This document shows, one piece after another, positions 37,401 to 46,731 of a stretch of DNA of 64,000 nucleotides (within the stretch, counting starts at the first letter, position 1; each line of letters opens with the position of its first letter). Made by a program: the position numbers and the translations under genes. Below the pieces are notes generated by a model that saw nothing but the letters and a program-made list of their open reading frames with translations, ran no database searches and had not been told where the DNA came from. This stretch comes from DATFVA01 sp963745945. Its GTDB lineage: Bacteria > Bacteroidota > Ignavibacteria > Ignavibacteriales > Ignavibacteriaceae. The stretch is taken from contig CAVUZG010000007.1 in the NCBI GenBank assembly GCA_963745945.1, forward strand, positions 1 through 64,000, given 5' to 3'.

Positions 37401-38993
37401 TTCATAAGAAGGCATACCCGTATTTGTAAAATCAAAAGAACCATCAAGCGCCGCATATGTTGTATCATGGATTGCCGTGAGCCGGTAGTCAATTTTTTTA
37501 CTTTGCGCATTTGCAATTAATCTCAGACTATCCATTTTAGTACCATTGACTATAGAACCACCTGCAAAAAATTTAACCGAGGCATTCAGACTATCCGGCT
37601 TAACTCCGAAACCCTTTACAGAACCCCGTGATGTAAGATTAGTGGGAACACCTGATATAGGGGCAAGATCAAAATTTCTGGTTCTAAAGTTAATATCATA
37701 TTCCATGGGTTCTTTTCCCAGATTAAGGTTGCCTCCAACTTCAAAGGAACCTTTATCCGTGGTTACAGAAACTTTTGTATTAAAATCCAGGGGCTTCCCT
37801 TCATATGAAAGAGTATCAAACTTAATAATTCCATATTCCTTAAACACCGGTACCTGTAGAGATGGCAAAAGATCATTAATATCTTCCTGATTCAAATACG
37901 TATTATAGAAATCCGCAGTGATATGCATATTCTGACCAGCATCAATGTTTTCAATTCTGCCGCCGGTTTGAAGGTGAGTATTTTCAAAATTTACGTCAAG
38001 TAGATCCAAACTTAATAATTTTAATGAGCCGGATATTTTAATGTTCGCAGAAATAATTCCGTTGAGAATGTTTGTAGCTGGAATAAAAGCTGAAAGATCC
38101 GAAAAAGCAAACCTATCTGCTGACAGCTCCAGATTTAAAACTGCTTTTGCAAAATCTGTATTAAGTGTTGTATCAAATATCGAAAAATTATTCACATGAG
38201 CATTTAACCAGAAATCTGAAAAATTCGTTTTGATCTGAAGATCATTTGTTCTTATAGAGTCGTTTGTTACATAAAACTCACCTGATAACTTTTTTAGAGT
38301 AAAGCGGTTTATATTAGGACTCAGTGAAAGAGAATGTATCGCAAGTTCAAAGTCATGATTTTTAATATCAGCGTAAGCACTGAGTGAAAGATTTAAATCC
38401 CTGACAACTAGATTGTGCATATTAAGACTATCATAAGAGACTTCAGTATTGAGACCAGAATCTTTCATGGAAAAATTTGTGTTTTTAATATTCAGTTCGG
38501 ATACAATAATTTTAAATGGAAATGGAGATGAAGTTGTATCAATGGTTTTTGATGGAGGGATTAATTTTGAAATGTTAAGTTCTCCATTCTGATCTCTTAC
38601 AAATTTAATATCAGTATCATCTATTTCAATTTTTCTGACATAAATCTTCTTTAATAACAATTGTAAAGGACTTGTTCTAACTTCAATTTTACCAGCATTC
38701 AGCAAAGTATCTTTACCCATTGTTACATTTGTATTCTTGAGTATGAGAGAAGTGAATATTGTTCCGTCCAGTTCACCAATGTAAACTTTACCATTAAGTG
38801 CGTCGTTAGCAACATTCATCGCAGTTTCTCTCATCCAGTTTCTAAATGTTGATGTCTGACTGACTGCAAAAGCAATTACTAGGAGAAAGAATATTCCAAG
38901 TCCGATGTATAAGAAAACATTTACTATTTTCTGAAACAGCGTTCTTTTCTTCTTATCTTTTTTCTCGTTTGATTTTTGCTTTTCTTCTGACAC
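34497..38993 (-). CDS. tamB: TamB/AsmA-like translocation and lipid-transport protein (DUF490)
   Basis: A 1,498-residue envelope protein. One N-terminal membrane helix (about residues 27-46) anchors it in the inner membrane. A very long beta-groove domain spans the periplasm, built of repeats such as LNISKLIPP, DLSIERIFTGNDI and SLNGQLKVLG. The C-terminal DUF490 domain (about 1,100-1,498) ends AIEYEF-like in GLKYKFEF with an aromatic terminus. TamB-type proteins help move phospholipids between the membranes and fold barrel proteins. It lies between the ADP-heptose genes and rnr. Confidence 0.9.
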   Translation of the reverse strand: MSEEKQKSNEKKDKKKRTLFQKIVNVFLYIGLGIFFLLVIAFAVSQTSTFRNWMRETAMNVANDALNGKVYIGELDGTIFTSLILKNTNVTMGKDTLLNAGKIEVRTSPLQLLLKKIYVRKIEIDDTDIKFVRDQNGELNISKLIPPSKTIDTTSSPFPFKIIVSELNIKNTNFSMKDSGLNTEVSYDSLNMHNLVVRDLNLSLSAYADIKNHDFELAIHSLSLSPNINRFTLKKLSGEFYVTNDSIRTNDLQIKTNFSDFWLNAHVNNFSIFDTTLNTDFAKAVLNLELSADRFAFSDLSAFIPATNILNGIISANIKISGSLKLLSLDLLDVNFENTHLQTGGRIENIDAGQNMHITADFYNTYLNQEDINDLLPSLQVPVFKEYGIIKFDTLSYEGKPLDFNTKVSVTTDKGSFEVGGNLNLGKEPMEYDINFRTRNFDLAPISGVPTNLTSRGSVKGFGVKPDSLNASVKFFAGGSIVNGTKMDSLRLIANAQSKKIDYRLTAIHDTTYAALDGSFDFTNTGMPSYELTGNIRNLNIAEILKDTSANTNLNFSIDASGESFDPDSINLFLSTVMYNSSVNGIKIDSTRAIVDLRKNEGGERIVNIISDLADITLTGNFTIVNAASLITYEMKIVTNAVKNKLKKLMPSFPEVDSLGSIVETIPEIEKQDRITKMDYVIEFKNFELLSLFLGGKQLELDGDIQGTLEETSDSLNFKFKGNLDYLKYWGKNDVFFLSKLNLNLALNNDLNSVSLSELNADVDLSIERIFTGNDIKNFQLGLAIKSDSAVVHFSANLEDYLIASIDSRLNFNSQGVDIKLDTLSVQYNNFKLKNKKELNIAYSPDNINFKNFELFHKNGSFAISGLLKRKGNQDLTVSIKGLTGKDISESLLGLRPENSIQSYLNFTADIKGDFESPVMIIKLSADSVTYKNKKFGSLIANLNYKNEKLNTDIRFVDSVRSFKNPKLKITGDIPINLAFSGVEERLIKDSPLNIVVSADSFKLGALGNMLPEVNKINGELSANLNIGGTFNNLQPEGKLALNNTDFVIAKNNLEYNAGLKLSITPDQIKIDSLLIKNSPGTKNGGQITGSGEAELKNLNVVSSNISLNGQLKVLGEESRSASPSVYGDLVIATQGNIEFKLDANGTTISVPVVVKEADLTFPQTESAYQNSSNDFIYVFPEDTNQVQKGQADFQRLVDLSHKHNQSQQNGSSSNVAFDYKIDVHVEKEAKITFVLSKELDQNLTAILKGDFHYERINGRTDASGELNLLNGSTLEFLKTFDADGTIRFENQLDNPYLDITATYIDYYSPAGDSVSNNEVKVAVKINIKGYLKDLGKNLVQGQNNIEVYYGANNIENNNPDPTKSASDAVLFILAGRFTEGATQQDRNAAASTAASLAGSVVGGFLNKQFGDIVRRVELRQVGATTRFNLVGKAGDINYSIGGSTEVFQDISQANIKLEYPITNKLLIRLERKQSVTESNTNINEMINELGLKYKFEF

Positions 38994-39071
38994 TTAATAA
39001 AATCGGTATAATTAAAGGGTAATACGATTAGTTAAATAAAACTTACATTCTATAATAAGATGAATGGCATC

Positions 39072-39550
39072 TTATTTTTTATAATTCTCCAGAATAGTTT
39101 TTATAATGTTTGAAGTGGATTGGAAATTTATAAACTCAATAGTTTTCACTTCTCCCCCGTTCTTCAGTACAACATCTTTTCCAACAATATCATTTATAGC
39201 CCAATCGGCACCTTTTATCAATATATCAGGAATGATTTTTTCAATAAGATTAGCAGGAGTGTCCTCTTCAAAAATTACAACATAGTCCACCGGCTTTATA
39301 TTAGAAAGCACAAATGCCCTTTGTGTCTCTGGAACTACAGGTCGTTTTTCTCCTTTGATTCTTTTCACTGAGGCATCACTGTTCAAACCTACAATTAATA
39401 CATCTCCCATCGCTTTTGCCTTAACTAAATAGTCTACGTGACCCGCATGAATTATATCAAAAACACCATTGGTGAATACTACTTTTTTCTTTTTCTTTTA
39501 AAGGATGCTCTTAAAGCAATAATTTCAGCAAGAGATTTTATATTGCTCAT
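39072..39550 (-). CDS. rfaE2: D-glycero-beta-D-manno-heptose 1-phosphate adenylyltransferase, frameshifted
   Basis: Nucleotidyltransferase that makes ADP-heptose for the lipopolysaccharide core. Its start ATG (39548-39550) overlaps the kinase stop as ATGA. The first 23 codons read MSNIKSLAEIIALRASFKRK and then hit a stop. The other frame continues KKVVFTNGVFDIIHAGHVDYLV, with the diagnostic H-x-G-H motif, and MGDVLIVGLNSDASVKRIKG. The A/G-rich run (39483-39499 on the plus strand as T6-C-T5-C-T4) is one base short; adding a base gives about 159 residues, normal for the family. The loss is probably a sequencing indel. Confidence 0.9.
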
Positions 39551-40542
39551 AGATTCTCTTCTTTAACAGTATTAAATAATTTATCAAGTTCAATTGGGAC
39601 TATTCCTACTTCACCACAAACTATTCCACCCGCATAATTTGCAAGATAAGATGCTTCAACAATATCTGCTTTAGCCGCCAATGCCATAGTTAAGGTTGAA
39701 ATTACTGTATCCCCGGCACCTGAAACATCGGCGACCCTTCTCGCTTTGGTCGGCATTCTTTTCTCAGGTTTTCCCTTTTCAAAAACGGCTATTCCACCTT
39801 CACCCAGTGTTAACAAAACATATTTAGGATTTAATTTCTCAAGAAGTTTATTTCCAGCAAAAGAAACATCAGTATCCGTTTTAATTTTGATCCCGAGTAC
39901 GTCTTCAGCTTCTTTACGGTTTGGTTTAAATACAGTTACATTTTTAAATGAAAAAAAGTTATTGAATTTGGGATCAACAGTGGTAATTATTCCATTAGAA
40001 TTTCCTAACTGAATAATTTTTTCAATTAATCCGTTAGTTAAAACGCCTTTATTATAATCTTCTAATATGATTGCATCAAGTGTCCCGCAATGCTCTTCAA
40101 GGTATTTAAAAATCTTTGTCTGCAGTTTTTTATTTATATATTCCTTGCTCTCCTTGTCAATTCTAACCACATGCTGGTTATGTGCAATCACCCTTGATTT
40201 AGATGTGGTTGGCCGTGATTCATCAACTATAATTCCTTCAGAGTCAATTTTTAATTCACTCATCAGGGATGTAAAAACAGATCCATCATTGTCATATCCA
40301 ATTATTCCAATCGGCAGCGGATTTCCGCCTAATTTTAAAATATTCAAAGCTACATTTGCAGCCCCTCCAAATCGGAAAAATTCATTCCCTACTTCTACAA
40401 CAGGAACAGGAGCTTCGGGAGAAATTCTTTTTACATCTCCCTGGAAGTAACAATCAAGCATCATATCGCCAACTACTGCTACATTCAATCCTTTAAATTT
40501 TTTTTTGAGTTCATTCATTCTGCGTAAAGGAATGGAGACCAT
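39547..40542 (-). CDS. rfaE1: D-glycero-beta-D-manno-heptose-7-phosphate kinase
   Basis: A 331-residue PfkB-family sugar kinase that phosphorylates heptose 7-phosphate at C1. NVAVVGDMMLDCYFQGDVKRISPEAP is the typical start, and FRFGGAANVALNI binds the substrate. The ATP/anion-hole motif DVSGAGDTVIS contains the catalytic Asp. The kinase and adenylyltransferase are separate overlapping genes here, rather than the fused HldE of E. coli. AGGAT lies upstream of the start. Confidence 0.93.
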   Translation of the reverse strand: MVSIPLRRMNELKKKFKGLNVAVVGDMMLDCYFQGDVKRISPEAPVPVVEVGNEFFRFGGAANVALNILKLGGNPLPIGIIGYDNDGSVFTSLMSELKIDSEGIIVDESRPTTSKSRVIAHNQHVVRIDKESKEYINKKLQTKIFKYLEEHCGTLDAIILEDYNKGVLTNGLIEKIIQLGNSNGIITTVDPKFNNFFSFKNVTVFKPNRKEAEDVLGIKIKTDTDVSFAGNKLLEKLNPKYVLLTLGEGGIAVFEKGKPEKRMPTKARRVADVSGAGDTVISTLTMALAAKADIVEASYLANYAGGIVCGEVGIVPIELDKLFNTVKEENL

Positions 40543-40635
40543 AAATTATCCTTAAATTGAATTATTCAGGTAAAAATACGTATAAAATGATTCTTCAAAA
40601 AGATCAGAAGTGATAATTGTTAAAACTGTGCGGGA

Positions 40636-41763
40636 TTATTTCTTTTTTCGAATAGTGGTTTTATCAATCTTTACGGATTTTTTCCTACCATTCCAATGAG
40701 CAAGCGGATTATCAATTCTCACCCTGAACAAACCCTTATCTGTTCCAATCCACAAATCAGTACCATCGAACAGCATCGATAGTATAGTTGAAGTTTTTAT
40801 ATTTGCCTTATCCAGATCCAATGCTTTCACTTCACCCGAAATGCGGTTAATAAGAGCAATGCCATGTCCATATTCTGTCCTGTCATCCTTTGAAAACTGG
40901 TAGACCGATGCCAAAACCGTGTTCCCCGTTTTGGCTAAACAATAAATTCCATTTGCTGGAAGTCCGTCCTTACTTGATATCCTGATCCATCTGCGGTTTC
41001 TATCATAAACATAAATCCCTCCGAGATTAAAATCAGGCTGTTCTTTAGTTCTAAACTCGTCCGTTCCAATCCATACATATTTATTATCAAACAACATATC
41101 ACTTATAGAAACGAAGGTACCCTCTTCGAGGAACTTTCCATTTTTATTAGTTAGGAAGTCCCAGGCATAATTACTCCTGATATTTTTTTTCTTGTAATAT
41201 TTGTGCACTCCGCCTTCTGTACCAAACCAGATCAGGCTATCTCCATCAAGAGTTATTGAAGTGAAGTTGTTAGTTTTAGAATCGCCTTTAATTGTTTTAT
41301 CATAGTCGGTAAATCGCTGACGACGTACATCAAGTCTTGTCAAATTTTTAAATCTTCCAATCCATAAAATATCTTCATCAGGATCATAGCAAAGAGCCCG
41401 TATCCAGTTTCCCATTTCACCGCCAAGAGCAAATTTTTTATTTGTCCAGGAGTTTTTCTTTTTATTATATATAAAAAGTCCTTCAGCAGCACCAGCCCAA
41501 ACATAATTTTTGCTAACTTCAATATTAAAGTAAAGATCGTTCCCAAGATTATTTTCTTTTGTTGAAAAGTTTTTCCAGCTGTCATCTTTCTTAGAATACC
41601 TGTAAATACCCTGCCCATAAGTAGCAAACCATATAAATCCCGGTTCTTTTTTTATAGCAGTTATAGTGGCACCGCTCAAATAACTTTTAATTTCGTCCTG
41701 GGAAAAGGAAGCAGGAGTAATTAAATAGAAGAATAGTATGATAAGAAACAATCGTAAAATCAT
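40636..41763 (-). CDS. Secreted two-component-type beta-propeller protein
   Basis: A 375-residue exported protein. The signal peptide covers about residues 1-21 (ending in ASFSQ). The rest consists of reg_prop-like blades: ITAIKKEPGFIWFATYGQGIYRY, YVWAGAAEGLFIYNK, LWIGRFKNLTRLD, LIWFGTEGGVHKYYKK and LWIGTDKGLFRV. Such propellers usually form the periplasmic part of hybrid two-component sensors, but here no membrane helix or kinase follows. It is a stand-alone periplasmic or surface propeller with a basic C-terminus. No function can be assigned. It lies between panB and the heptose kinase. Confidence 0.75.
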   Translation of the reverse strand: MILRLFLIILFFYLITPASFSQDEIKSYLSGATITAIKKEPGFIWFATYGQGIYRYSKKDDSWKNFSTKENNLGNDLYFNIEVSKNYVWAGAAEGLFIYNKKKNSWTNKKFALGGEMGNWIRALCYDPDEDILWIGRFKNLTRLDVRRQRFTDYDKTIKGDSKTNNFTSITLDGDSLIWFGTEGGVHKYYKKKNIRSNYAWDFLTNKNGKFLEEGTFVSISDMLFDNKYVWIGTDEFRTKEQPDFNLGGIYVYDRNRRWIRISSKDGLPANGIYCLAKTGNTVLASVYQFSKDDRTEYGHGIALINRISGEVKALDLDKANIKTSTILSMLFDGTDLWIGTDKGLFRVRIDNPLAHWNGRKKSVKIDKTTIRKKK

Positions 41764-41812
41764 AAGCTGAATTTTAACTAAAACTTAGTGAGCAAGTAAA
41801 GTCATTAATTTC

Positions 41813-42628
41813 TTAATAACTTTCCTCTTCGGAAGGAAAACTTTTATTTTTTATGTCTGAAATATAACTTTTAACAGCATCAGATAGTTCTTTAGCAAGT
41901 TCTCCATAGCGTCTAACAAACCGGGGATGAAAATCAACATTTAATCCAAGCATATCCGGAGTTACAAGAATCTGACCGTCACAATGCATTCCTGCGCCAA
42001 TCCCAATAGTTGGGATACTCACCGATTCAGTAATTTGTTTTGCTAAACCTGCGGGAATTTTTTCCAGTACAATAGCAAATGCACCGGCTTCCTCAACCAA
42101 TTTTGCATCCTCTAACAGTTCAGCTGATTCTTCATCATCTCTACCCCGCTCTCTGTAACTCCCGAATTGATGAATACTTTGCGGAGTTAAACCTATATGG
42201 CCCATAACAGGTATACCGGCACGTGTAATTTTTTTGATTGCTTTTGTTACTCTTTTACCGCCTTCAAGCTTTACTCCCCCAGCAGAAGTTTCCTTCATTA
42301 TTCTTCCTGCATTTCTGAAAGCTTCATCTTTACTAAGCTGGTAAGACATAAAAGGCATATCGACGACAAGCATTGCCCGGTTAATCCCTTTGGAAACTGC
42401 CTTGGTGTGATAAATCATTTCATCCATGGTTACAGGAAGTGTTGTATCATTTCCCTGAAACACGTTGCCGAGCGAATCACCGACAAGGATTAAATCGATA
42501 CCAGCTTCATCAAGTAGTTTTGCGGTTATAAAATCATATGCAGTTAAGGCAGTGATTTTTATACCCTTCTGTTTGAGCAACGATAGGGATTTAGTGGTGA
42601 TTCTTTTTATGGTTTTTTCTGTACTCAT
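41813..42628 (-). CDS. panB: 3-methyl-2-oxobutanoate hydroxymethyltransferase
   Basis: A 271-residue enzyme that makes ketopantoate from alpha-ketoisovalerate and methylene-tetrahydrofolate for pantothenate and CoA. It carries ALTAYDFITAKLLDEAGID, LVGDSLGNVFQGNDTTLPVT (metal-binding Asp and Ser), GGVKLEGG, GHIGLTPQ and IGIGAGMHCDGQILV. Its start is two bases from the lipoate-ligase-like stop, so it is cotranscribed with the lpx genes. panC and panD are not in the window. Confidence 0.96.
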   Translation of the reverse strand: MSTEKTIKRITTKSLSLLKQKGIKITALTAYDFITAKLLDEAGIDLILVGDSLGNVFQGNDTTLPVTMDEMIYHTKAVSKGINRAMLVVDMPFMSYQLSKDEAFRNAGRIMKETSAGGVKLEGGKRVTKAIKKITRAGIPVMGHIGLTPQSIHQFGSYRERGRDDEESAELLEDAKLVEEAGAFAIVLEKIPAGLAKQITESVSIPTIGIGAGMHCDGQILVTPDMLGLNVDFHPRFVRRYGELAKELSDAVKSYISDIKNKSFPSEEESY

Positions 42629-42630
42629 TA

Positions 42631-43386
42631 TTATAAATCGTTATGGGAAATTAATTCTTCTCTGAACATTTGAACCCGGAAAAATTTTTCAAATCCTTCA
42701 GCAATTGAAATCGCAAGTTGATCATAATCAATTTCAATATTCAGAATCGATTCAAGTTCTGTTGTTTTATTATTTAATTCTTTCTTAACTGATTCTGAAT
42801 TATTCTTGTTAAGATTTAAATAGTCAGCTAAATTTACATGAAAATCACCACACATAATTGATCCGTGTTGCAAAAGTACACTTCCAAGTTTTCTCTGGGC
42901 ACTTCCTACAAGCTTTTTACCTGCAAACTTTATCTCACTTTTTGCAGACACACCAAAACAGGCGGCTCCTATATTCTCTTTATAAAACGAAGGCAGGTTC
43001 GGTTGATGTCCTTCGAGTTCAAGCTGATTAAGATTAGAGTTATACAATTTCAGACCTTCAATCAATGCAAAATTAATTTGCTCATAGATATTTCTTGGAG
43101 ATGAACCTGAGTCCAGGAACATAACAACAGAATAAGTCAGTTCCTCCGAATGCAAAATAGCACGCCCGCCGGTTGGTCTTTTTACAATATCAATTCCGTC
43201 AGCAGCAGCCTTTTCAATATTGATTTCTTTAATATCCTGATTTGCTCCCAGAGAAATGCAATAAGGATTCCAGCGGTATAAACGAAGTATTGCACTTTCC
43301 GGCTTAACTTCTTTTGCCAGGTTCAAATCAAATTCCATATTGTAAGAACCTGTATTAATACCTGTGTCTATCAATCTCCAGTTCAT
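42631..43386 (-). CDS. Lipoate-protein ligase A family protein
   Basis: A 251-residue protein of the biotin/lipoate A/B ligase fold. The fold's hallmark is present as KRPTGGRAILHSEELTYSVV, together with MEFDLNLAKE at the start and a conserved Lys in FAGKKLVGSAQRK. It would attach lipoate or octanoate to carrier domains of 2-oxoacid dehydrogenases or GcvH, or transfer octanoyl groups as LipM does. It overlaps the lpxA stop by four bases (ATGA), and panB follows. Its place in a lipid A operon is odd. Confidence 0.88.
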   Translation of the reverse strand: MNWRLIDTGINTGSYNMEFDLNLAKEVKPESAILRLYRWNPYCISLGANQDIKEINIEKAAADGIDIVKRPTGGRAILHSEELTYSVVMFLDSGSSPRNIYEQINFALIEGLKLYNSNLNQLELEGHQPNLPSFYKENIGAACFGVSAKSEIKFAGKKLVGSAQRKLGSVLLQHGSIMCGDFHVNLADYLNLNKNNSESVKKELNNKTTELESILNIEIDYDQLAISIAEGFEKFFRVQMFREELISHNDL

Positions 43387-44159
43387 TTACCAATAATTCC
43401 TCTTTTACTATCCTTTAAAAATTCAAGAATAGTTTGTACATATTTATTATCACCTAACTCAGCGGTTATTTTTTCACGTGCCTGGGTAACATTATACGCT
43501 TTATCGTAAAGAATTGCATAAGCCTTTTTTAAAGTAGTAATATCATCATTTAAAAATCCTCTTCTTCGCAACCCTATAACATTCAATCCTGAGTATCTTA
43601 AAGGTTCGTTACCTGCCAAAATAAAAGGAGGTAAATCCTGTACAATCCTGAAACCACCCCCTGTCATTGAATGCTGACCGACCTTACAGAATTGATGTAC
43701 GGGAGTTAAGCCGCCAATAGTCACATAATCTTCAAGGATACAATGACCGGCAATTTGTACTCCATTTGCAAGGATGCAATTGTCACCAACTGTTGAATCA
43801 TGTGCCACATGGGAATAAGCCATCAGAAAACAATTTTTTCCAACACTTGAAAACCCGGTAGATTTAGTTCCTTTATGGAGTGTAACAAATTCGTGAATGA
43901 TCGTGTTGTCCCCAACATAAAAGAAAGTTTCTTCTCCGGAAAATCCTAGATCCTGTGGTATGTGAGCAATAGAAGCTCCCTGATGGATAATAACATTATT
44001 ACCAATTCTTGCACCGTTGTAAATTACTGCGTGAGAACCGACAGAACAATCATTACCAATTTCAACATCGTCTTCAATGATGGCAAAAGGTAAAACGTTT
44101 ACATTATTTCCTAGTTTGGCTTTGCTGCTAACAATCGCGGTAGGGTGTATTGTAACCAT
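43383..44159 (-). CDS. lpxA: UDP-N-acetylglucosamine acyltransferase
   Basis: A 258-residue left-handed beta-helix enzyme, the first committed step of lipid A synthesis. Hexapeptide repeats run from about residue 1 to 190 (VTIHPTAIVSSKAKLGNNV onward). The catalytic His lies in MAYSHVAHDSTVGDNC, and PVHQFCKVGQHSMTGGG is diagnostic of LpxA. The C-terminal helical part is complete. It lies 17 bases after lpxC-fabZ. Confidence 0.95.
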   Translation of the reverse strand: MVTIHPTAIVSSKAKLGNNVNVLPFAIIEDDVEIGNDCSVGSHAVIYNGARIGNNVIIHQGASIAHIPQDLGFSGEETFFYVGDNTIIHEFVTLHKGTKSTGFSSVGKNCFLMAYSHVAHDSTVGDNCILANGVQIAGHCILEDYVTIGGLTPVHQFCKVGQHSMTGGGFRIVQDLPPFILAGNEPLRYSGLNVIGLRRRGFLNDDITTLKKAYAILYDKAYNVTQAREKITAELGDNKYVQTILEFLKDSKRGIIGK

Positions 44160-44176
44160 ATATTTTTCATTTCAGG

Positions 44177-45589
44177 CTAAGAGTTTAAATTAGATTCACG
44201 ATCAACTATACCCGCCATAAAATCGGCTTCAGCGACCAGCACTTCATTAACGAAAGCTTTTCCCTGCATCATTACAACTTTGCTTTTTTTATTCGTCAGC
44301 ACAATCTCAAGATACAGCTGATCACCGGGAAGCACAGGCTTCCTGAATTTTGCGTTATTTATCTGCATAAACAGAACCAGTTTCTTTTCAGGATCCGGAA
44401 AAGAATTAAGTAAAAGTATTCCGCCAGTTTGAGCCATTGATTCTATTATAAGCACACCGGGCATTATTGGCTGCCCCGGAAAATGCCCCTGAAAAAATGG
44501 TTCATTAACAGAAATAGATTTTACACCAACTACTCTTTTATCAATTTGAAGTTCAATAATCTTATCAACAAGCAGAAAAGGATATCTGTGCGGAAGGATT
44601 CTTTGGATTGCATTAGTGTCAAAGACAACTCCTTCCTTTTTAACAAGCTGATATTTTTTCACGAGTTTTTTCTGCTGATAAAGTTTTCTAACCTGTTTGG
44701 CAAATTCCACATTTGCTTTGTGACCTGGACGAGCAGCAAGTATCTGGGCTTTTAAGGGAGCTCCTATTAATGCAAGATCTCCAATTAAATCAAGCAGCTT
44801 ATGTCGTACGGGTTCATTTCTAAACCGTAGTTCTTTATTATTAAGCATACCGTTTTCACCGATGGATATCTCATTTTTTATCCCGACTTTTTTCTGAAGC
44901 TTTTTCAATCCTTCTTTATCGAGGTCCCTGTCCACGATTACAACAGCATTATTAATGTCGCCGCCTTTAATTAATCCCTGGTTAGCAAGCTCTTCAACTT
45001 CACTTAAAAAACAAAAAGTTCTTGCAGGCGCAAATTCGCTAACAAATTCTTTTTCCAGATCGAATAAACCGGTATGCTGGCTGCCAAGAGCGGGATTTTG
45101 ATAATCCACCATAACAGTAACTCTGTAACTATCCAGAGGAAGAGCTACAATATCAATTTGTTTTTCATCGTTATGGTAAATTACTGTTTCATCAATGATC
45201 AGATAATCTTTTGGTGCTTCCTGTTGTACAAACCCTGCTTTTATTAATTCCTCTACATAAGGTAATGAGCTGCCATCAATAACCGGCGGTTCAATTCCAT
45301 CTATTTCAATTATTAAATTATCTATCTGAAGTCCGTAAACAGCGGCAAGAACATGTTCAACCGTGTGAACCTTAGCTTCGCCGATTCCCAGCGTTGTTCC
45401 CCGCGAAACATCGATAACATAATCTGAGTTTGCCGGAATCTCAGGATTACCATTAAGATCTGCTCTTACAAACTTTACTCCATAATTTTCAGGTGCAGGT
45501 TTGAAAGTCATTGTACATTCGGTACCTGTATGTAAACCAATACCAGAAAGTGAGACTTCCTTGGCAATCGTTCTTTGTTGTTCTAACAT
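44177..45589 (-). CDS. lpxC-fabZ: Bifunctional LpxC deacetylase / FabZ dehydratase
   Basis: A 470-residue fusion. Residues about 1-300 are LpxC, the zinc deacetylase that commits to lipid A, with zinc ligands in KVHTVEHVLAAVYG and RHKLLDLIGDLALIG. Residues about 320-465 are FabZ, the (3R)-hydroxyacyl-ACP dehydratase, with LPHRYPFLLVDKI (catalytic His) and GHFPGQPIMPGVLIIE (catalytic Glu). This fusion is typical of Bacteroidota and Chlorobi. It probably balances use of hydroxymyristoyl-ACP between lipid A and phospholipid. Confidence 0.97.
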   Translation of the reverse strand: MLEQQRTIAKEVSLSGIGLHTGTECTMTFKPAPENYGVKFVRADLNGNPEIPANSDYVIDVSRGTTLGIGEAKVHTVEHVLAAVYGLQIDNLIIEIDGIEPPVIDGSSLPYVEELIKAGFVQQEAPKDYLIIDETVIYHNDEKQIDIVALPLDSYRVTVMVDYQNPALGSQHTGLFDLEKEFVSEFAPARTFCFLSEVEELANQGLIKGGDINNAVVIVDRDLDKEGLKKLQKKVGIKNEISIGENGMLNNKELRFRNEPVRHKLLDLIGDLALIGAPLKAQILAARPGHKANVEFAKQVRKLYQQKKLVKKYQLVKKEGVVFDTNAIQRILPHRYPFLLVDKIIELQIDKRVVGVKSISVNEPFFQGHFPGQPIMPGVLIIESMAQTGGILLLNSFPDPEKKLVLFMQINNAKFRKPVLPGDQLYLEIVLTNKKSKVVMMQGKAFVNEVLVAEADFMAGIVDRESNLNS

Positions 45590-45684
45590 TTAGAATTCCG
45601 GGATTATATTTGTAAAAATCGGTTAATAAAATAGCAAGATGAGTTTTGAAATACAATTTAAGGGAAGAGACTTAAACAGATAAA

Positions 45685-46731
45685 TTACTGCTTTTTAGCT
45701 ATAATCGATTTAAGATTTTTTATTTCTGTTTCCATTTCGGAAATCTTCTTCACATATTCCGGAAGATTCCTGATGTGCGACTCAAGTTTAAAAGCAGTTT
45801 TAATTTCTTTAGCGGGACTGCCAAAATATGTACCGGCTTTAGAAATTCCCTTTGACACACCTGACTGTGCAATAAGAATAACATTATCGGCAATTTCAAT
45901 ATGTCCGGTTAATCCGACCTGACCAAGTATAAAACAATTTTTACCTACTTTAGTGCTTCCAGATATCCCCGCCTGAGCTGATATTATTGTATTTTCACCT
46001 ACAGTTACATTATGAGCAATCTGAACAAGATTATCTATCTTAACTCCTTTTTTAATAATTGTTGATCCGATTGAAGCCCGGTCAATACTAACATTTGAGC
46101 CAAGTTCAACATCATCTTCAATAATTACATTTCCTATCTGAGGAATTTTATGAAATTTTCCTTCATCATCCGGTTCAAACCCAAAACCATCAGAACCAAT
46201 TACAGTACCCGGGTGGATTATTACCCTGTCACCAATTTTACATTTTTCCCTGATGCTTACATTTTGAAATACAATGCAGTCATCACCAATTTGCACATCC
46301 TCCAATAAAACAGTATTGTGAAAAACTTTGACATTTTTTCCCAGTACGCAACCCTCCGAGATAACGACATTTTTGCCAACTGCTACATTTTTATCCAGCC
46401 TGGCAGATGGATGGATGGATGCAGTTCTATCAATACCCTCCAGAGGAAATGAAGGAGGGAAAAATTTTCTTACGAGATTAAAAAAAGCTTTGTTGGGATC
46501 AGGAACTTCGATAAAAACAATGTCTTCCCTTGATTTTATAAATCCCGGTTTTACTAATACTGCAGAAGCTTTAGTTGATTGCAGATATTTTTCGTAGTGT
46601 GGAAGATACAGGAAAGTAAGATCACCGGGTGCTGCTTCTTCGATTTTAGCAAGTTTCTTTATTTCAGTTTCATCATCCCCGGTAACTATTCCCCCAATAA
46701 AACCGGCGATATCCTTAACACGTATTTTCAT
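45685..46731 (-). CDS. lpxD: UDP-3-O-(3-hydroxymyristoyl)glucosamine N-acyltransferase
   Basis: A 348-residue third-step enzyme of lipid A synthesis. The N-terminal uridine-binding domain (about 1-100) includes GDLTFLYLPHYEKYL. The hexapeptide-repeat helix follows, with IGSDGFGFEPD, a family motif, and the catalytic His in LVQIAHNVTVGENT. A short C-terminal coiled coil (MEKKISEMETEIKNL-like) ends it. Its ATG abuts the last base of the upstream OmpH stop. Confidence 0.95.
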   Translation of the reverse strand: MKIRVKDIAGFIGGIVTGDDETEIKKLAKIEEAAPGDLTFLYLPHYEKYLQSTKASAVLVKPGFIKSREDIVFIEVPDPNKAFFNLVRKFFPPSFPLEGIDRTASIHPSARLDKNVAVGKNVVISEGCVLGKNVKVFHNTVLLEDVQIGDDCIVFQNVSIREKCKIGDRVIIHPGTVIGSDGFGFEPDDEGKFHKIPQIGNVIIEDDVELGSNVSIDRASIGSTIIKKGVKIDNLVQIAHNVTVGENTIISAQAGISGSTKVGKNCFILGQVGLTGHIEIADNVILIAQSGVSKGISKAGTYFGSPAKEIKTAFKLESHIRNLPEYVKKISEMETEIKNLKSIIAKKQ

